A stretch of DNA of 64,000 bases from an uncultured Lachnospiraceae bacterium (GTDB lineage: Bacteria; Bacillota; Clostridia; Lachnospirales; Lachnospiraceae): positions 1 through 64,000 of the forward strand of contig CANQVH010000001.1 of assembly GCA_947627245.1 (NCBI GenBank), in the 5' to 3' direction. Below are positions 51,728 to 61,030 of the stretch, in pieces (within the stretch, counting starts at the first letter, position 1; the number at the start of each line of letters is the position of its first letter). Both the position numbers and the translations under genes were made by a program. Under the pieces are notes generated by a model that saw only the letters and a program-made list of their open reading frames with translations, was not told where the DNA came from and searched no databases.

Positions 51728-52873
51728 TTACAAAAACATCGTTCCCGCGCGCAGGCAGCGCTTCTGCGCGTCCCACTCATATATGGCGAGAAACGTCCGG
51801 TCGACGTCGTACACGCGGACCGCTCCGGTCGGCACGCCGCTTGTCGTCCGCCGCCCCGGACACAATGCGGCAGGAGCTTCCGACGACTCTTCGCAAGCCG
51901 CCGTGCAGTCCTTTAGCTCTTCTGCAGTCCGTGATTTCGGATTGGACGACGCTTCGCGCACCACCATGCAGTCCTTCAACTCTTCTGCAGTCCGTGATTT
52001 CGGATTGGACGACGCTTCACGCACCACCATGCAGTCCTTCAGCTCTTCTGCATTCCGTGATTTCGGGTTGGACAGCTCTTCCCACACCATCGTACAATCC
52101 TTCAACAGCTCCCGCGACAGCGCATTTCCGTTTCGCACAAGCCGCTCCGCCTCCGCCGTCAGCATCAGCGCCGGAAGATCGAGAAACACCGAGTCCGTCC
52201 TCTTTATCAGCTCATCCAGCCGCCCCTCGTCCCGGTACCGCTCAACGGTCGCCAGAGTTACGCTGTCTTCCATTAAAAAAGGCCCCGCTTTTGTCCGGAG
52301 CAGCGACTTCATACAGCCTCCGCAGCCGAGCGCGGCTCCGATGTCATGGCAAAGCGTCCTGATATACGTTCCCTTGGAGCAGGTCACCGTCATCGTGATC
52401 TCCGGAAGACTGACGTCCTCGACCACAATTTCCCTGATCTCAATCCTGCGCGGCTTTCGCTCTACTTCGATCCCCTGCCGTGCCAGATCGTACAGCTTTT
52501 TGCCGCCGACCTTGAGCGCGGAATACATCGGAGGGATCTGCTCCTGCTGCCCGACAAAGCCTTCGATGCATGCTCTGACCTCAGCCTCCGTGACGGTCAC
52601 GGGCTTCGTCTCCAGAATCCGTCCCGTCGTATCCTGTGTATCCGTCGTCGTGCCAAGGAGAAGCACGGCCCGGTACGTTTTGTCCCGATCCGTGATCCGG
52701 TCGCAGACCTTCGTCGCCTTTCCGAGACAGACCGGAAGCACGCCCTGCGCCTCCGGATCCAGCGTCCCGGTGTGTCCGATGCGTTTCTGTCTCAATATTC
52801 CGCGCAGCTTCGCCACCACGTCGTGCGAGGTGTAGCCGCTCTCCTTGTAGATGTTGATGATTCCGTCAATCAC
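51728..52873 (-). CDS. truB: tRNA pseudouridine-55 synthase with a repeat insertion
   Basis: A 381-residue enzyme making pseudouridine 55 in the T loop of tRNA. Catalytic Asp is in GHTGTLDPEAQGVLPV; KTYRAVLLLGTTTDTQDTTG and CSKGTYIRTLCHDIG are complete. It is about 80 residues longer than usual because three 21-residue repeats (KDCMVVREASSNPKSRTAEE) sit in the C-terminal region, between the catalytic domain and the final TGAVRVYDVDRTFLAIYEWD segment. The start is a GTG with AGGG upstream, overlapping nrnA by eight bases. Confidence 0.93.
   Translation of the reverse strand: MIDGIINIYKESGYTSHDVVAKLRGILRQKRIGHTGTLDPEAQGVLPVCLGKATKVCDRITDRDKTYRAVLLLGTTTDTQDTTGRILETKPVTVTEAEVRACIEGFVGQQEQIPPMYSALKVGGKKLYDLARQGIEVERKPRRIEIREIVVEDVSLPEITMTVTCSKGTYIRTLCHDIGAALGCGGCMKSLLRTKAGPFLMEDSVTLATVERYRDEGRLDELIKRTDSVFLDLPALMLTAEAERLVRNGNALSRELLKDCTMVWEELSNPKSRNAEELKDCMVVREASSNPKSRTAEELKDCMVVREASSNPKSRTAEELKDCTAACEESSEAPAALCPGRRTTSGVPTGAVRVYDVDRTFLAIYEWDAQKRCLRAGTMFL
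51905..52100. repeat. 63-bp tandem repeats inside truB
   Basis: Three units of exactly 63 bases (51905-51967, 51968-52030, 52031-52093) and the start of a fourth. The first two differ at only a few bases. The period keeps the reading frame, so 21 residues are added per copy. Confidence 0.9.
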
Positions 52874-53831
52874 TGTCTTTTCCCTCGAGCTGAGGCTCTA
52901 TCTGCGACAGAAGAAGCTCCAGCACTCCGTATGCCGTCCCCTTCATATTGCATCCGGCCGCGCGCACATGACCGCCGCCGCTGAAATGCTGCGCCACGCG
53001 ACTCACATCGACCGACGACTTGGAGCGCATGCTGACCTTGTACACACCCGGCTCCGTCTCGTAGAGGAAGATCGCCACCTCCACGCCGTAGGTGCCGACA
53101 AGCGTCTCGACAATACCGTCCAGATCGGACGTCTCCACACCGAAGAATTCCATGTCGTCGCGCGGAACATAGCTGAAGATCACTTTTCCGTCCTTCAAAA
53201 GCGAGCTCTCCAGCAGCGCTTTTCCGTGGATCAGCCTCTGCTGATAGGACTTATCATAATAGGTGGCGTTGACGATCTTTGAACCGTCGATCCCCCGACG
53301 CATCAGCCGCGCCGCCATCTCCATCGTCTCAGGAGACGTGCAGGAATGCCGGAATACACCGGTGTCGTGCACAATCCCCATGTAGAGCGCCTCGGCCGCC
53401 TCAAACGGGATCTTCTCTTCGTCCAGAATCCCGACGACCAGCTCAGAAGTCGAACTCGCGTCCGGAACAATGTAATCGAGGTCGCCAAATCCGTTGTTGC
53501 TGATGTGGTGATCGATGCAGATCGTCCGCTTTGCATGCTTCCGGAATTCCCCTGCCGCGCCGAGCCGGAACTCATCCGCGCAGTCCAGACAGAAAAACAG
53601 GTCGCAGGCCGTATCCTGCGGGATCTCGTTTCGAACCTCATCCACGCCGGAAATGATACGGTAAGCGCGCGGAATCTTCTCCAGATAGACGGCCGCGTCG
53701 ATCTTCGGATAATTCTTTTTCAGGTAAAGATACAGCCCCAGACAGGATCCGATCGCGTCTCCGTCCGGGCGGATATGCCCTGCAATCGCCACGCTCTGCA
53801 CGTCCTTTAATTCTTCTGCAAGGTCAATCAT
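52866..53831 (-). CDS. nrnA: DHH/DHHA1 phosphoesterase, nano-RNase/pAp phosphatase
   Basis: A 321-residue enzyme that degrades 2-5-mer RNA and removes phosphate from pAp. Motifs HIRPDGDAIGSCLGL, FCLDCAD, ICIDHHISN (DHH), VHDTGVFRHS and the C-terminal GGGHVRAAGC are complete. GGAGGAG seven bases upstream lies within the rbfA 3' end and the two genes overlap by eight bases, as do nrnA and truB, so translation is coupled. Confidence 0.93.
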   Translation of the reverse strand: MIDLAEELKDVQSVAIAGHIRPDGDAIGSCLGLYLYLKKNYPKIDAAVYLEKIPRAYRIISGVDEVRNEIPQDTACDLFFCLDCADEFRLGAAGEFRKHAKRTICIDHHISNNGFGDLDYIVPDASSTSELVVGILDEEKIPFEAAEALYMGIVHDTGVFRHSCTSPETMEMAARLMRRGIDGSKIVNATYYDKSYQQRLIHGKALLESSLLKDGKVIFSYVPRDDMEFFGVETSDLDGIVETLVGTYGVEVAIFLYETEPGVYKVSMRSKSSVDVSRVAQHFSGGGHVRAAGCNMKGTAYGVLELLLSQIEPQLEGKDSD

Positions 53832-54210
53832 TAGTCTTCTCCTCCTTCTTCTCCTCTTCCGTCCTGACCACCTCGTCGATCAGCTTTGACATGTTCACCC
53901 CGTACTCGATCGACTGATCGAGAATGAAACGGATTTCGGGCGTATTGCGCAGATTGACGGTGCGCGCGATCTGTCTGCGCACATATCCCTCCGCGCTCTT
54001 CAGCCCTTCCAGCGTATCGGCGGCCGCCTGCGCGTCGCCGAGCACTGAAATATAAGCCTTGCAGGTCTTCAGATCGGGCGCTACCTCCACAGCCACCACG
54101 GAGGTCATCGGCGCGATCCGCGGATCCTTGATCTCGTTCTGGATGATCTTGGAAAGCTCCTTCTGAACCTCGCCGTTGATCCTCGTATTTTTGATACCGT
54201 TCTTTCTCAT
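53824..54210 (-). CDS. rbfA: Ribosome-binding factor A
   Basis: A 128-residue 30S maturation factor with the KH-like fold: RINGEVQKELSKIIQNEIKD, IAPMTSVVAVEVAPDLKTCK, PEIRFILDQSIEYGVNMSKL. The C-terminus is a short acidic-lysine tail (EEEKKEEKTND). GGAG seven bases before the ATG sets the start. It is 87 bases downstream of infB. Confidence 0.95.
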   Translation of the reverse strand: MRKNGIKNTRINGEVQKELSKIIQNEIKDPRIAPMTSVVAVEVAPDLKTCKAYISVLGDAQAAADTLEGLKSAEGYVRRQIARTVNLRNTPEIRFILDQSIEYGVNMSKLIDEVVRTEEEKKEEKTND

Positions 54211-54296
54211 CTCAAATCTCCATTCCGCCGCCTTTTTGCCGGCAACGCAAGTCGTGAAAAATAATCTCCACGCTATTCTGCCTCTATTCTATTCGT

Positions 54297-57215
54297 CTAT
54301 CTCGGAACCTCGACCATCGTGTATGCCTCTACCTTGTCTTCTTCCTTGACGTCGTTGAATTTCTCGAACACAAGTCCGCACTCATAGCCGGCCCTGACTT
54401 CCTTCACATCGTCCTTGAAACGCTTCAGGGATGCAAGAGAACCCTCGTAGATCACCGCGTCGTCTCTGGAAATGCGGATCAGGCAATTCCTCTGGAATAC
54501 ACCGTCCAGCACGTAGGAGCCGGCGATCGTGCCGACGCCCGACGCCTTGAAGAGCTGGCGCACCTCCGCGTGCCCGATCACCTTCTCCTCGAAGATCGGG
54601 TCCAGCATGCCCTTCATCGCAGCCTCTACATCGGCGATCGCGTCATAGATCACACGGTACAGACGGATGTCAACGCCCTCGCGCTCGGCCGTGGCCTTCG
54701 CCATCGTGTCGGGACGCACGTTGAAGCCGATGATGATCGCGTTGGACGCAGAGGCAAGGATCACATCCGACTCGTTGATCGCGCCCACGCCGCCGTGGAT
54801 AATCTTGACAATCACCTCATCGTTCGACAGCTTGAGCAGGCTCTGCTTCACCGCCTCGACGGAGCCCTGTACGTCCGCCTTTACGATAATATCCAGCTCC
54901 TTTAAGCTGCCCGCCTGAATCTGGGTAAACAGATCGTCCAGAGACATTCTCGCTTTCGTCTCCTCGAGCATTTTCTCTCTGCCCTCGCTGATGAAGGTCT
55001 CCGCGAAGCTTCTCGCTTCCTTCTCGCTGTCCATGCTCATGAAGATCTCGCCGGCGTTCGGAACATCGCTGAATCCGAGGATCTCCACCGGCGTGGAGGG
55101 TCCTGCCTCCTTGACGCGGCGTCCCTTGTCGTCCATCATAGCTCTTACCTTGCCGTAACAGGAGCCTGCCGCCACCGGATCGCCGACATGGAGCGTACCC
55201 TTCTGAACAAGCACCGTCGCCACCGGACCCTTGCCCTTGTCGAGCTCCGCCTCGATGACGAGACCTCTTGCCTTTCTCTTCGGGTTTGCCTTGAGCTCAG
55301 CCACCTCGGCCGTGAGGAGAATCATCTCGAGCAGCGTGTCAATCCCTTCATGCGTATGCGCGGACACCGGCACAAAGACCGTGCTTCCGCCCCAGTCCTC
55401 CGGCACAAGTTCGTACTCGGAGAGCTCCTGTTTCACGCGCTCCACATTCGCGCTCGGCTTGTCGATCTTGTTGATCGCAACGATGATCTCTATGCCGGCC
55501 GCCTTCGCGTGGCTGATCGCCTCGATCGTCTGCGGCATCACGCCGTCGTCCGCCGCGACCACAAGGATCGCGATATCGGTCGCGTTCGCGCCGCGCATAC
55601 GCATCGCCGTGAACGCCTCGTGTCCCGGCGTGTCGAGGAACGTGATCTTCTGCCCGTTGATCGAAACCACATAAGCGCCGATATGCTGTGTGATCCCGCC
55701 CGCCTCTTTGTCGATCACATGCGTATTGCGGATCGCATCCAAAAGAGACGTCTTGCCGTGGTCGACGTGTCCCATGACACAGACGACCGGAGAACGCGGC
55801 ACCAGAGTCTCCTCCGCGTCGTCATCCTCCTTCAGCAGCTCTTCCAGCACATCTACTTTTACTTCCTTTTCACAGATACAGTTAAACTCAAGCGCGATCT
55901 CCTCCGCCTGATCGAAGTCAATCTCCTGATTCACGGTCACCATCGTGCCCTGCAGGAAAAGCTTCTTCACAATCGCGGACGGCTGCACCTTCATAGCGTC
56001 CGCCAGTTCGGAGATCGTAAGCTTCTCCGGAATCGTGATGTTGCGGATCGTATCCTCCGGCTTCTCCACCGGCTTCGGCGCCGGAGCCTTCGCCTGCTGA
56101 TTCTTCTTCATGCCGCCCTTTTGATTCTGGCGCGCATTCTTCTCAAGCCTGTCGAGCTTATCACCCTTGTCGCCGCGGTTCCTGTCCCCGCGCTCCGTGC
56201 GCTTGCGGCTCTCCTTCTCCATCGGCTTGCCGTCCGTCTGCGGCTTTGGAATCCCCGAAGGACGTCCGCCCTGCGGTCTGCCATTGCCTCTGCCCTGTCC
56301 GTCGCCGCCGAAGCGTCCGCCGTTGCCTCTATTCTGCCCGTCGCCGCCGAAGCGTCCGCCCTGACCTCTATTCTGCCCGTCACCGCCAAAGCGTCCGCCA
56401 TTGCCTCTGCCCTGTCCGTCGCCTGCGGGACGTCCGCCGTTGCCTCTATTCTGTCCGTCACCGCCAAAGCGTCCGCCCTGACCTCTGCCTTGGCTGTCGC
56501 TCTGCGGTCTTGTGCCCTGCGGTCTTGCACTCGGCTGGCCCTGCGGCCGTACTTCCTGCGCGGAAACCGGTCTTGCCTGCGTCTCCTGCGCTCTTGCCTC
56601 ACCCTGCGGTCTCTCCGCCGGCTGGCCCTGCGGTCTCACACCCGGCTGGCCCTGCGGTCTCACACCCGGCTGACCCTGCGGTCTCGCACCCGGCTGACCC
56701 TGCGGTCTCACACCCGGCTGACCCTGCGGCCTCATACCCGGCTGACCCTGCGGTCTCATACCCGGCTGACCCTGCGGTCTCATACCCGGCTGACCCTGCG
56801 GTCTCATACCCGGCTGACCCTGCGGCCTCATGCCCGGCTGACCCTGCGGTCTCGGCCGGCCACCCGGCTTCACCATTCCGGTCTTGCTGTTCTGCGGACG
56901 GAACACCTGAATAATATTTTTCTTTTTCGGCGGAGCCTGCGGTCTCTTCTCCTCCGAAACCGACGCTTCCTTCTCCGCCTTCGCCGGCGCCTCTTTCTCC
57001 GTCTGTGCCGGCGTCTCCTTCTCCGCCTTCGCCGGCGCTTCCTTTGAAGCCGCCTTCTTCGGTGCAAACATCGCGCGGATCTTTCCGGCATCCTCATCCT
57101 CCACATTGCTCATATGGCTCTTGATCTCAACGCCGATCTTCTGCAATGCAGCGATAATATCTTTATTTTCCTTTTCCAGCTCCTTCGCCAGCTCATGAAC
57201 TCTGATTTTCGCCAT
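54297..57215 (-). CDS. infB: Translation initiation factor IF-2 with long repeat-rich N-terminus
   Basis: A 972-residue GTPase that places fMet-tRNA on the 30S subunit. An N-terminal IF2_N domain ([20 protein letters not shown]) is followed by a disordered 280-residue region: Lys/Glu/Ala segments, about eleven GQPGMRPQ octapeptides, then Gly/Arg/Asn repeats ([17 protein letters not shown]), then a second IF2_N domain. The GTPase has [23 protein letters not shown] and NKIDKP intact, followed by the usual C-terminal domains. GGGAGG seven bases before the ATG at 57215 sets the start. Confidence 0.95.
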   Translation of the reverse strand: MAKIRVHELAKELEKENKDIIAALQKIGVEIKSHMSNVEDEDAGKIRAMFAPKKAASKEAPAKAEKETPAQTEKEAPAKAEKEASVSEEKRPQAPPKKKNIIQVFRPQNSKTGMVKPGGRPRPQGQPGMRPQGQPGMRPQGQPGMRPQGQPGMRPQGQPGMRPQGQPGVRPQGQPGARPQGQPGVRPQGQPGVRPQGQPAERPQGEARAQETQARPVSAQEVRPQGQPSARPQGTRPQSDSQGRGQGGRFGGDGQNRGNGGRPAGDGQGRGNGGRFGGDGQNRGQGGRFGGDGQNRGNGGRFGGDGQGRGNGRPQGGRPSGIPKPQTDGKPMEKESRKRTERGDRNRGDKGDKLDRLEKNARQNQKGGMKKNQQAKAPAPKPVEKPEDTIRNITIPEKLTISELADAMKVQPSAIVKKLFLQGTMVTVNQEIDFDQAEEIALEFNCICEKEVKVDVLEELLKEDDDAEETLVPRSPVVCVMGHVDHGKTSLLDAIRNTHVIDKEAGGITQHIGAYVVSINGQKITFLDTPGHEAFTAMRMRGANATDIAILVVAADDGVMPQTIEAISHAKAAGIEIIVAINKIDKPSANVERVKQELSEYELVPEDWGGSTVFVPVSAHTHEGIDTLLEMILLTAEVAELKANPKRKARGLVIEAELDKGKGPVATVLVQKGTLHVGDPVAAGSCYGKVRAMMDDKGRRVKEAGPSTPVEILGFSDVPNAGEIFMSMDSEKEARSFAETFISEGREKMLEETKARMSLDDLFTQIQAGSLKELDIIVKADVQGSVEAVKQSLLKLSNDEVIVKIIHGGVGAINESDVILASASNAIIIGFNVRPDTMAKATAEREGVDIRLYRVIYDAIADVEAAMKGMLDPIFEEKVIGHAEVRQLFKASGVGTIAGSYVLDGVFQRNCLIRISRDDAVIYEGSLASLKRFKDDVKEVRAGYECGLVFEKFNDVKEEDKVEAYTMVEVPR
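56610..56850. repeat. 24-bp tandem repeats inside infB
   Basis: About ten units of 24 bases (plus strand CCCTGCGGTCTCATACCCGG then CTGA) coding GQPGMRPQ or close variants. A second block of 21-48-base repeats at about 56280-56500 codes the Gly/Arg/Asn-rich part. Confidence 0.9.
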
Positions 57216-57217
57216 AC

Positions 57218-57538
57218 TCATACCTCCCGTCCCTTACACTCAAATTTCTTCTCTATCGACCTTGAAAGCCCCTCATCCGTCACCGCAAGGGACGCCCGAA
57301 ACTCGCATCCGATCGCCGCTCCCAGTTGCTCCATCTCACCGTAAAAAATCACGGGTACGCGGTAGAAATCACACATGCTCTGAAATCTCTTTTTTGTGTT
57401 CTCCGAGGCCTCCTCCGAAACGATCACGAGACCCGCCTTTCCTGATTTGACCGCCTGCTCCGTCTGGAATTCACCGGAAGCGATCTTTCCCGCTTTCTTC
57501 GCAATGCCGATCAGCGACAGTACGCTATCTCTTTTCAA
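57218..57538 (-). CDS. ylxQ: L7Ae-family RNA-binding protein YlxQ
   Basis: A 106-residue kink-turn RNA-binding-fold protein: [36 protein letters not shown] and [15 protein letters not shown]. Its place between ylxR and infB is conserved in Firmicutes. The likely start is a TTG at 57538 with GGAG ten bases upstream, overlapping the ylxR end; an earlier TTG at 57547 is only one base from the site. Confidence 0.88.
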   Translation of the reverse strand: MKRDSVLSLIGIAKKAGKIASGEFQTEQAVKSGKAGLVIVSEEASENTKKRFQSMCDFYRVPVIFYGEMEQLGAAIGCEFRASLAVTDEGLSRSIEKKFECKGREV

Positions 57539-57806
57539 TCGATTCAATCTCCTTCTTCAGATTCTCGTAGGTCTCTTCGGGCACCTTCTCCTTCAGGGAC
57601 CGCTCGATCCCCCTGTTCCTGACCGCCTTCTCAAAGCAGTCCATCGAGCGGCAGACATACGCGCCGCGGCCGTTCTTGCGGCCGGTTGCGTCCAGAACGA
57701 TCTCCCCCTCCGAGGTCCGGAGAATCCGTATCATCTCTTTTTTATTCTTCATTTCCTGACATCCCGTGCATTTGCGCAGCGGGATCTTCTTTGTCTGAGC
57801 CGCCAT
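57525..57806 (-). CDS. ylxR: YlxR family nucleic-acid-binding protein
   Basis: A 93-residue DUF448 protein with PLRKCTGCQEMKNKKEMIRI, LDATGRKNGRGAYVC and CFEKAVRNRGI, the full family pattern. Members bind RNA or nucleoid DNA and modulate transcription. It sits three bases downstream of nusA and overlaps ylxQ. Confidence 0.92.
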   Translation of the reverse strand: MAAQTKKIPLRKCTGCQEMKNKKEMIRILRTSEGEIVLDATGRKNGRGAYVCRSMDCFEKAVRNRGIERSLKEKVPEETYENLKKEIESIEKR

Positions 57807-57809
57807 ATC

Positions 57810-59072
57810 CTACTCCTGCCCGTCGTCGGGATCCTCCCCGGACTCCGGATCATTCTGATCGTCCTCATAATATCCGTCGCCGCTCTGGTCGTCGTAGTAG
57901 CCGTCGCCCTCCTGACCCTCGTAATAACCGTCGCCATTCTGGTCATCGTAGTAGCCGTCCTCGTAATAGCCGTCTTCTTCGTAATACTCGTCCTCGTAGT
58001 AATCCTCCTCATACTCCAGAAGATCACCGGACTCGCGAGCCTGCGTCTCGCTCTTGATATCAATCTTAAATCCGGTCAGGCGCGCCGCCAGACGTGCGTT
58101 CTGTCCCTCCTTGCCGATGGCAAGCGAAAGCTGATAATCCGGAACGACTACCTTCGCCGTCTTCTCGTCGCCGTCCGCAATGACGGAGATCACCTTCGCC
58201 GGACTCAGCGCGTTCTCGATCAGAAGCGCCGGGTTCTCGTCCCAGTTGATAATATCGATCTTCTCCCCATTGAGCTCATCCACTACCGCGTTGACACGGG
58301 CGCCGTTCAAGCCGACACACGCGCCGACCGGATCCACGTCCGGATTGTTCGACCAGACTGCCATCTTCGTCCTGCTGCCGGCCTCCCTCGCGATGCTCTT
58401 GATCTCCACGGTTCCGTCCTTCACCTCTGTAACCTCGGCCTCAAACAGCCGCTTGACAAGCTCCGGATGCGTCCGGGAAACAAAAATCTTCGGGCCCTTC
58501 GGCGTGTCGCGCACCTCAAGCACATACACCTTGATGCGCTCCGTCTGGCGGTAGTTCTCGCCCTTGATCTGCTCCTCCGCATTCAGCATCGCGTCCACCT
58601 TGCCGAGATTGATGCTGATGTTCCGACCGATGAAGCGCTGCACGACGCCCGTCACAATATCCTTTTCCTTCTCATAATATTCATTATAGAGGACCTTGCG
58701 TTCCTCCTCACGGATCTTCTGCAGGATCACGTTCTTCGCGTTCTGTGTCGCGATACGGCCGAATTCCTTTGACTGGATCGGCACGCGCACGATGTCGCCG
58801 AGCTCGTATTTCTCGTCCTTGAGCTTCGCATCCGTCAAGCTGATCTCCGCCAGCTCATCCTCTACGTTCTCCACCACGGTCTTCTCCGCATAGACCTCGA
58901 AATCGCAGGTCTCCGGATCGATGTTGACCACCACATTGTTCGCTTCTGACTTCCCGTAATGATTTTTGCACGCCTGCAAAAGCGACTGCCTGATCGCCTC
59001 GAGCAGCGTATCCTTGCTGATGTTTTTCTCTTTCTCAAGGATCGTCAGTGCCTCAAACAATTCGTTATTCAT
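57810..59072 (-). CDS. nusA: Transcription factor NusA with a Tyr/Asp/Glu-rich tail
   Basis: A 420-residue elongation and termination factor. N-terminal polymerase-binding domain (residues 1-125), S1 domain (GVVQRFIGRNISINLGKVDA), and two KH domains (DPVGACVGLNGARVNAV; YQLSLAIGKEGQNARLAARL). After residue about 350 comes a tail with no Lys or Arg and fifteen Tyr, mostly as YY pairs within D/E/G/Q repeats (EGDGYYDDQSGDGYYEDD). Gram-positive NusA usually ends near the KH2 domain, so this is unusual. It follows rimP by 41 bases. Confidence 0.95.
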   Translation of the reverse strand: MNNELFEALTILEKEKNISKDTLLEAIRQSLLQACKNHYGKSEANNVVVNIDPETCDFEVYAEKTVVENVEDELAEISLTDAKLKDEKYELGDIVRVPIQSKEFGRIATQNAKNVILQKIREEERKVLYNEYYEKEKDIVTGVVQRFIGRNISINLGKVDAMLNAEEQIKGENYRQTERIKVYVLEVRDTPKGPKIFVSRTHPELVKRLFEAEVTEVKDGTVEIKSIAREAGSRTKMAVWSNNPDVDPVGACVGLNGARVNAVVDELNGEKIDIINWDENPALLIENALSPAKVISVIADGDEKTAKVVVPDYQLSLAIGKEGQNARLAARLTGFKIDIKSETQARESGDLLEYEEDYYEDEYYEEDGYYEDGYYDDQNGDGYYEGQEGDGYYDDQSGDGYYEDDQNDPESGEDPDDGQE

Positions 59073-59113
59073 GCTTGTGTCCTCCCTGTAAAAACAAGAT
59101 TTCCTAAATAGTG

Positions 59114-59581
59114 TCAGAAATCGAATGCCAGCCGCACAAGAGCGATATCCGCCCGCGCGAACCGCATTGTCTCCTGATCTTCCATTTCGATGATGATGTT
59201 ATCTTTATCGTATTCTCTGAGAATACCGGTAAATTCCTTCTGATGGTTGATCGGTCTGAACGTCTTCACCTCAACCTCTTCGCCGATGCTTCGCGCGAAA
59301 TCCTTGTCCTTGCGAAGCGGCCGTCCGAGCCCCGGAGAGCTGACCTCCAAGATATAACTCTCCTCGATAAAATCCTTCTCATCCAGCAGGTCGCCAAGCG
59401 CCCGGCTCACGAGCTCGCAGTCGTCCACCGTGATGCCGCCCGGCTTGTCAATGTATGCCCTGAGGTACCAGTTCCCGCCCTCCTTGACATACTCCACATC
59501 CACCAGCTCAAACCCATGCTGACCGATGATCGGAAGCAGCAGCTCCTCTGTCTTCTGCTCATAGGTCTCTCTTTTACTCAT
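59114..59581 (-). CDS. rimP: Ribosome maturation factor RimP
   Basis: A 155-residue 30S assembly factor: LVDVEYVKEGGNWYLRAYID, ISxPGLxRPL motif as EVSSPGLGRPLRKDKDF, and EFTGILREYDKDNIIIEM. GGAGG seven bases before the ATG at 59581 sets the start. First gene of the translation/RNA operon running to pnp. Confidence 0.94.
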   Translation of the reverse strand: MSKRETYEQKTEELLLPIIGQHGFELVDVEYVKEGGNWYLRAYIDKPGGITVDDCELVSRALGDLLDEKDFIEESYILEVSSPGLGRPLRKDKDFARSIGEEVEVKTFRPINHQKEFTGILREYDKDNIIIEMEDQETMRFARADIALVRLAFDF

Positions 59582-59624
59582 CCGCATCCCTCCAATGCCG
59601 TCGCACGATTGTACCATGACACAA

Positions 59625-59650
59625 GAAAGTGGACCGCACGGCCCACTTTC
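59625..59650 (-). promoter_or_regulatory. Leader hairpin of the rimP-nusA-infB operon
   Basis: GAAAGTGG and CCACTTTC pair perfectly around GCCGTGCGGT, which itself can pair further. It lies between the promoter at 59681-59709 and rimP. No T-run follows, so it is not a simple terminator; it could be a stabilising or regulatory 5' structure. Confidence 0.5.
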
Positions 59651-59680
59651 CATTCTAGTAACAATATTGAAATCTTAGAC

Positions 59681-59709
59681 ATCATAGCACTCTTTTGCAG
59701 TAATTGCAA
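59681..59709 (-). promoter_or_regulatory. Promoter of the rimP operon
   Basis: Minus-strand -35 TTGCAA (59709-59704), 17-base spacer, -10 TATGAT (59686-59681). Predicted start near 59674, about 93 bases before the rimP start. Confidence 0.6.
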
Positions 59710-59768
59710 GCATTTTCTTTCCAAAAGCGTCCAAACATTTAAAAACGAAATGCCGTCGCTCGGGATTC

Positions 59769-60944
59769 CTAACGATTCTCGAACTCGATCGTCGTAACGG
59801 CGTTCTCCTCCTTGTTTACCACGATGTTGATGCTCCAATCGTAGTTGTCCTTCTCCTGCACCGTGTAATAGATATAGTCGTCGCTCTCGTTGCTCACCTC
59901 GTACGGAAGCGTCTCAAGGATCGGCATGAGATCGTCCGCGCTCATGTGATTGGAAATGCCGCCCGGAAGCGTGAGCGGGAAATCCGCGTCATAGCTGTCC
60001 GCCTCAACATCCGTGACAAAACAGTTCTCGATCGTCGTCGCGTTCGGATTGGGGTTGTCCGCCGTTCCGCGGAACGTCTTTCCGTCCTTGATCATCTCAT
60101 ACCAGCCAAAGTAATCGCCCGCAACCACAGCGTCAGAATCCTCGGTCTTCAGCGTGAAGCCGTTCTCGATAAACACGGACACCGGGGCCGGGAGCTGATA
60201 CAGATTTCCCGCGAACTCAACGATACCGGAATGAATGTCGTCGCCCAGCTCTGTCGGCGCTTCGTATGCAAGCACCTCCGGCGTCGGCTCGCTGCTCACC
60301 TCGGCCGCAGCCGCAGCGGTCGCCTCCTCATCCTCGACAAGATTCTCATAATCAATCTTGTTGAGCACGTTCGTCTCGCTATCGAAATGGAGCTCGATGC
60401 TCTGATAGATATCATATTCGTAGGTAAATTCCGTATAAAGGTCGCCCTCGTAAGTATCGGAAGGTTCTCCGTAAGCCGCCTTGACGTCGTCCATCGTGGA
60501 CACGTTGAATGTGATCCCCTTCGGAAGCTCGATCACGGTCTCCGGCGCGTCCGCAAACTGACTGGAATCAATCGACAGGCCGCCCACCGAGCACTCCGTG
60601 ACAGGCACCGTGTTGAGTCCCAGATTGAACATATCCACATATGCCTCAAGGTTTCCCTTGTTGAAGCGGTAGGAGCTGTAGCTGTTCGGCGAAAGCTCGT
60701 CCGTCTCGTCCTCCGCGTACTCCCAGCCAAGCGCCGTGAAATCCGCGCAGCTCATCGGGAACTGATAGAGATCCCCGTCCAGCTTTATCTGGAAACTGTA
60801 AATATCATCGGACAGCTCTCCCGCCGTCTCCTGCGCTTCGGCCGCGGTCGCCTCCGTAGCGGCCTCCTCCGCAAATGCGGTCATACCGGACATCGCCACG
60901 CTCATACTGCAGGCGAGCAAAATAGATAGCATTTTCTTCTTCAT
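59769..60944 (-). CDS. Secreted two-repeat protein of unknown function
   Basis: A 391-residue exported protein. The signal peptide is MKKKMLSILLACSMSVAMSG then MTAFAEE, cleaved after AFA, followed by an Ala/Glu/Thr spacer. Two related halves follow: DDIYSFQIKLDGDLYQFPMS near residue 37 and DDIHSGIVEFAGNLYQLPAP near residue 240, each with later matching elements (VIELPKGITFNVSTMDDVKA; PLTLPGGISNHMSADDLMPI). Acidic overall, no catalytic motif, no anchor. AAAGGAGG before the ATG sets the start at 60944. It is a single-gene unit. Confidence 0.75.
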   Translation of the reverse strand: MKKKMLSILLACSMSVAMSGMTAFAEEAATEATAAEAQETAGELSDDIYSFQIKLDGDLYQFPMSCADFTALGWEYAEDETDELSPNSYSSYRFNKGNLEAYVDMFNLGLNTVPVTECSVGGLSIDSSQFADAPETVIELPKGITFNVSTMDDVKAAYGEPSDTYEGDLYTEFTYEYDIYQSIELHFDSETNVLNKIDYENLVEDEEATAAAAAEVSSEPTPEVLAYEAPTELGDDIHSGIVEFAGNLYQLPAPVSVFIENGFTLKTEDSDAVVAGDYFGWYEMIKDGKTFRGTADNPNPNATTIENCFVTDVEADSYDADFPLTLPGGISNHMSADDLMPILETLPYEVSNESDDYIYYTVQEKDNYDWSINIVVNKEENAVTTIEFENR

Positions 60945-61030
60945 AAGATCCTCCTTTGGTTGATTGCTTTTCAAAGCAAAAGCCGCACTGTCCGCAAGAA
61001 ACGTATCCCGTGCGGCCTACTGCTTTTAAG

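Noticed and set aside
56610-56850. Regular 24-bp repeats resembling a CRISPR array
   Set aside because: There are no unique spacers, the period is a multiple of three and the repeats code for IF-2 residues in frame.
55188-57047. Long plus-strand open frame rich in Leu and Arg with tandem repeats
   Set aside because: It is the antisense of infB; the repeats are the mirror of the GQPGMRPQ repeats.
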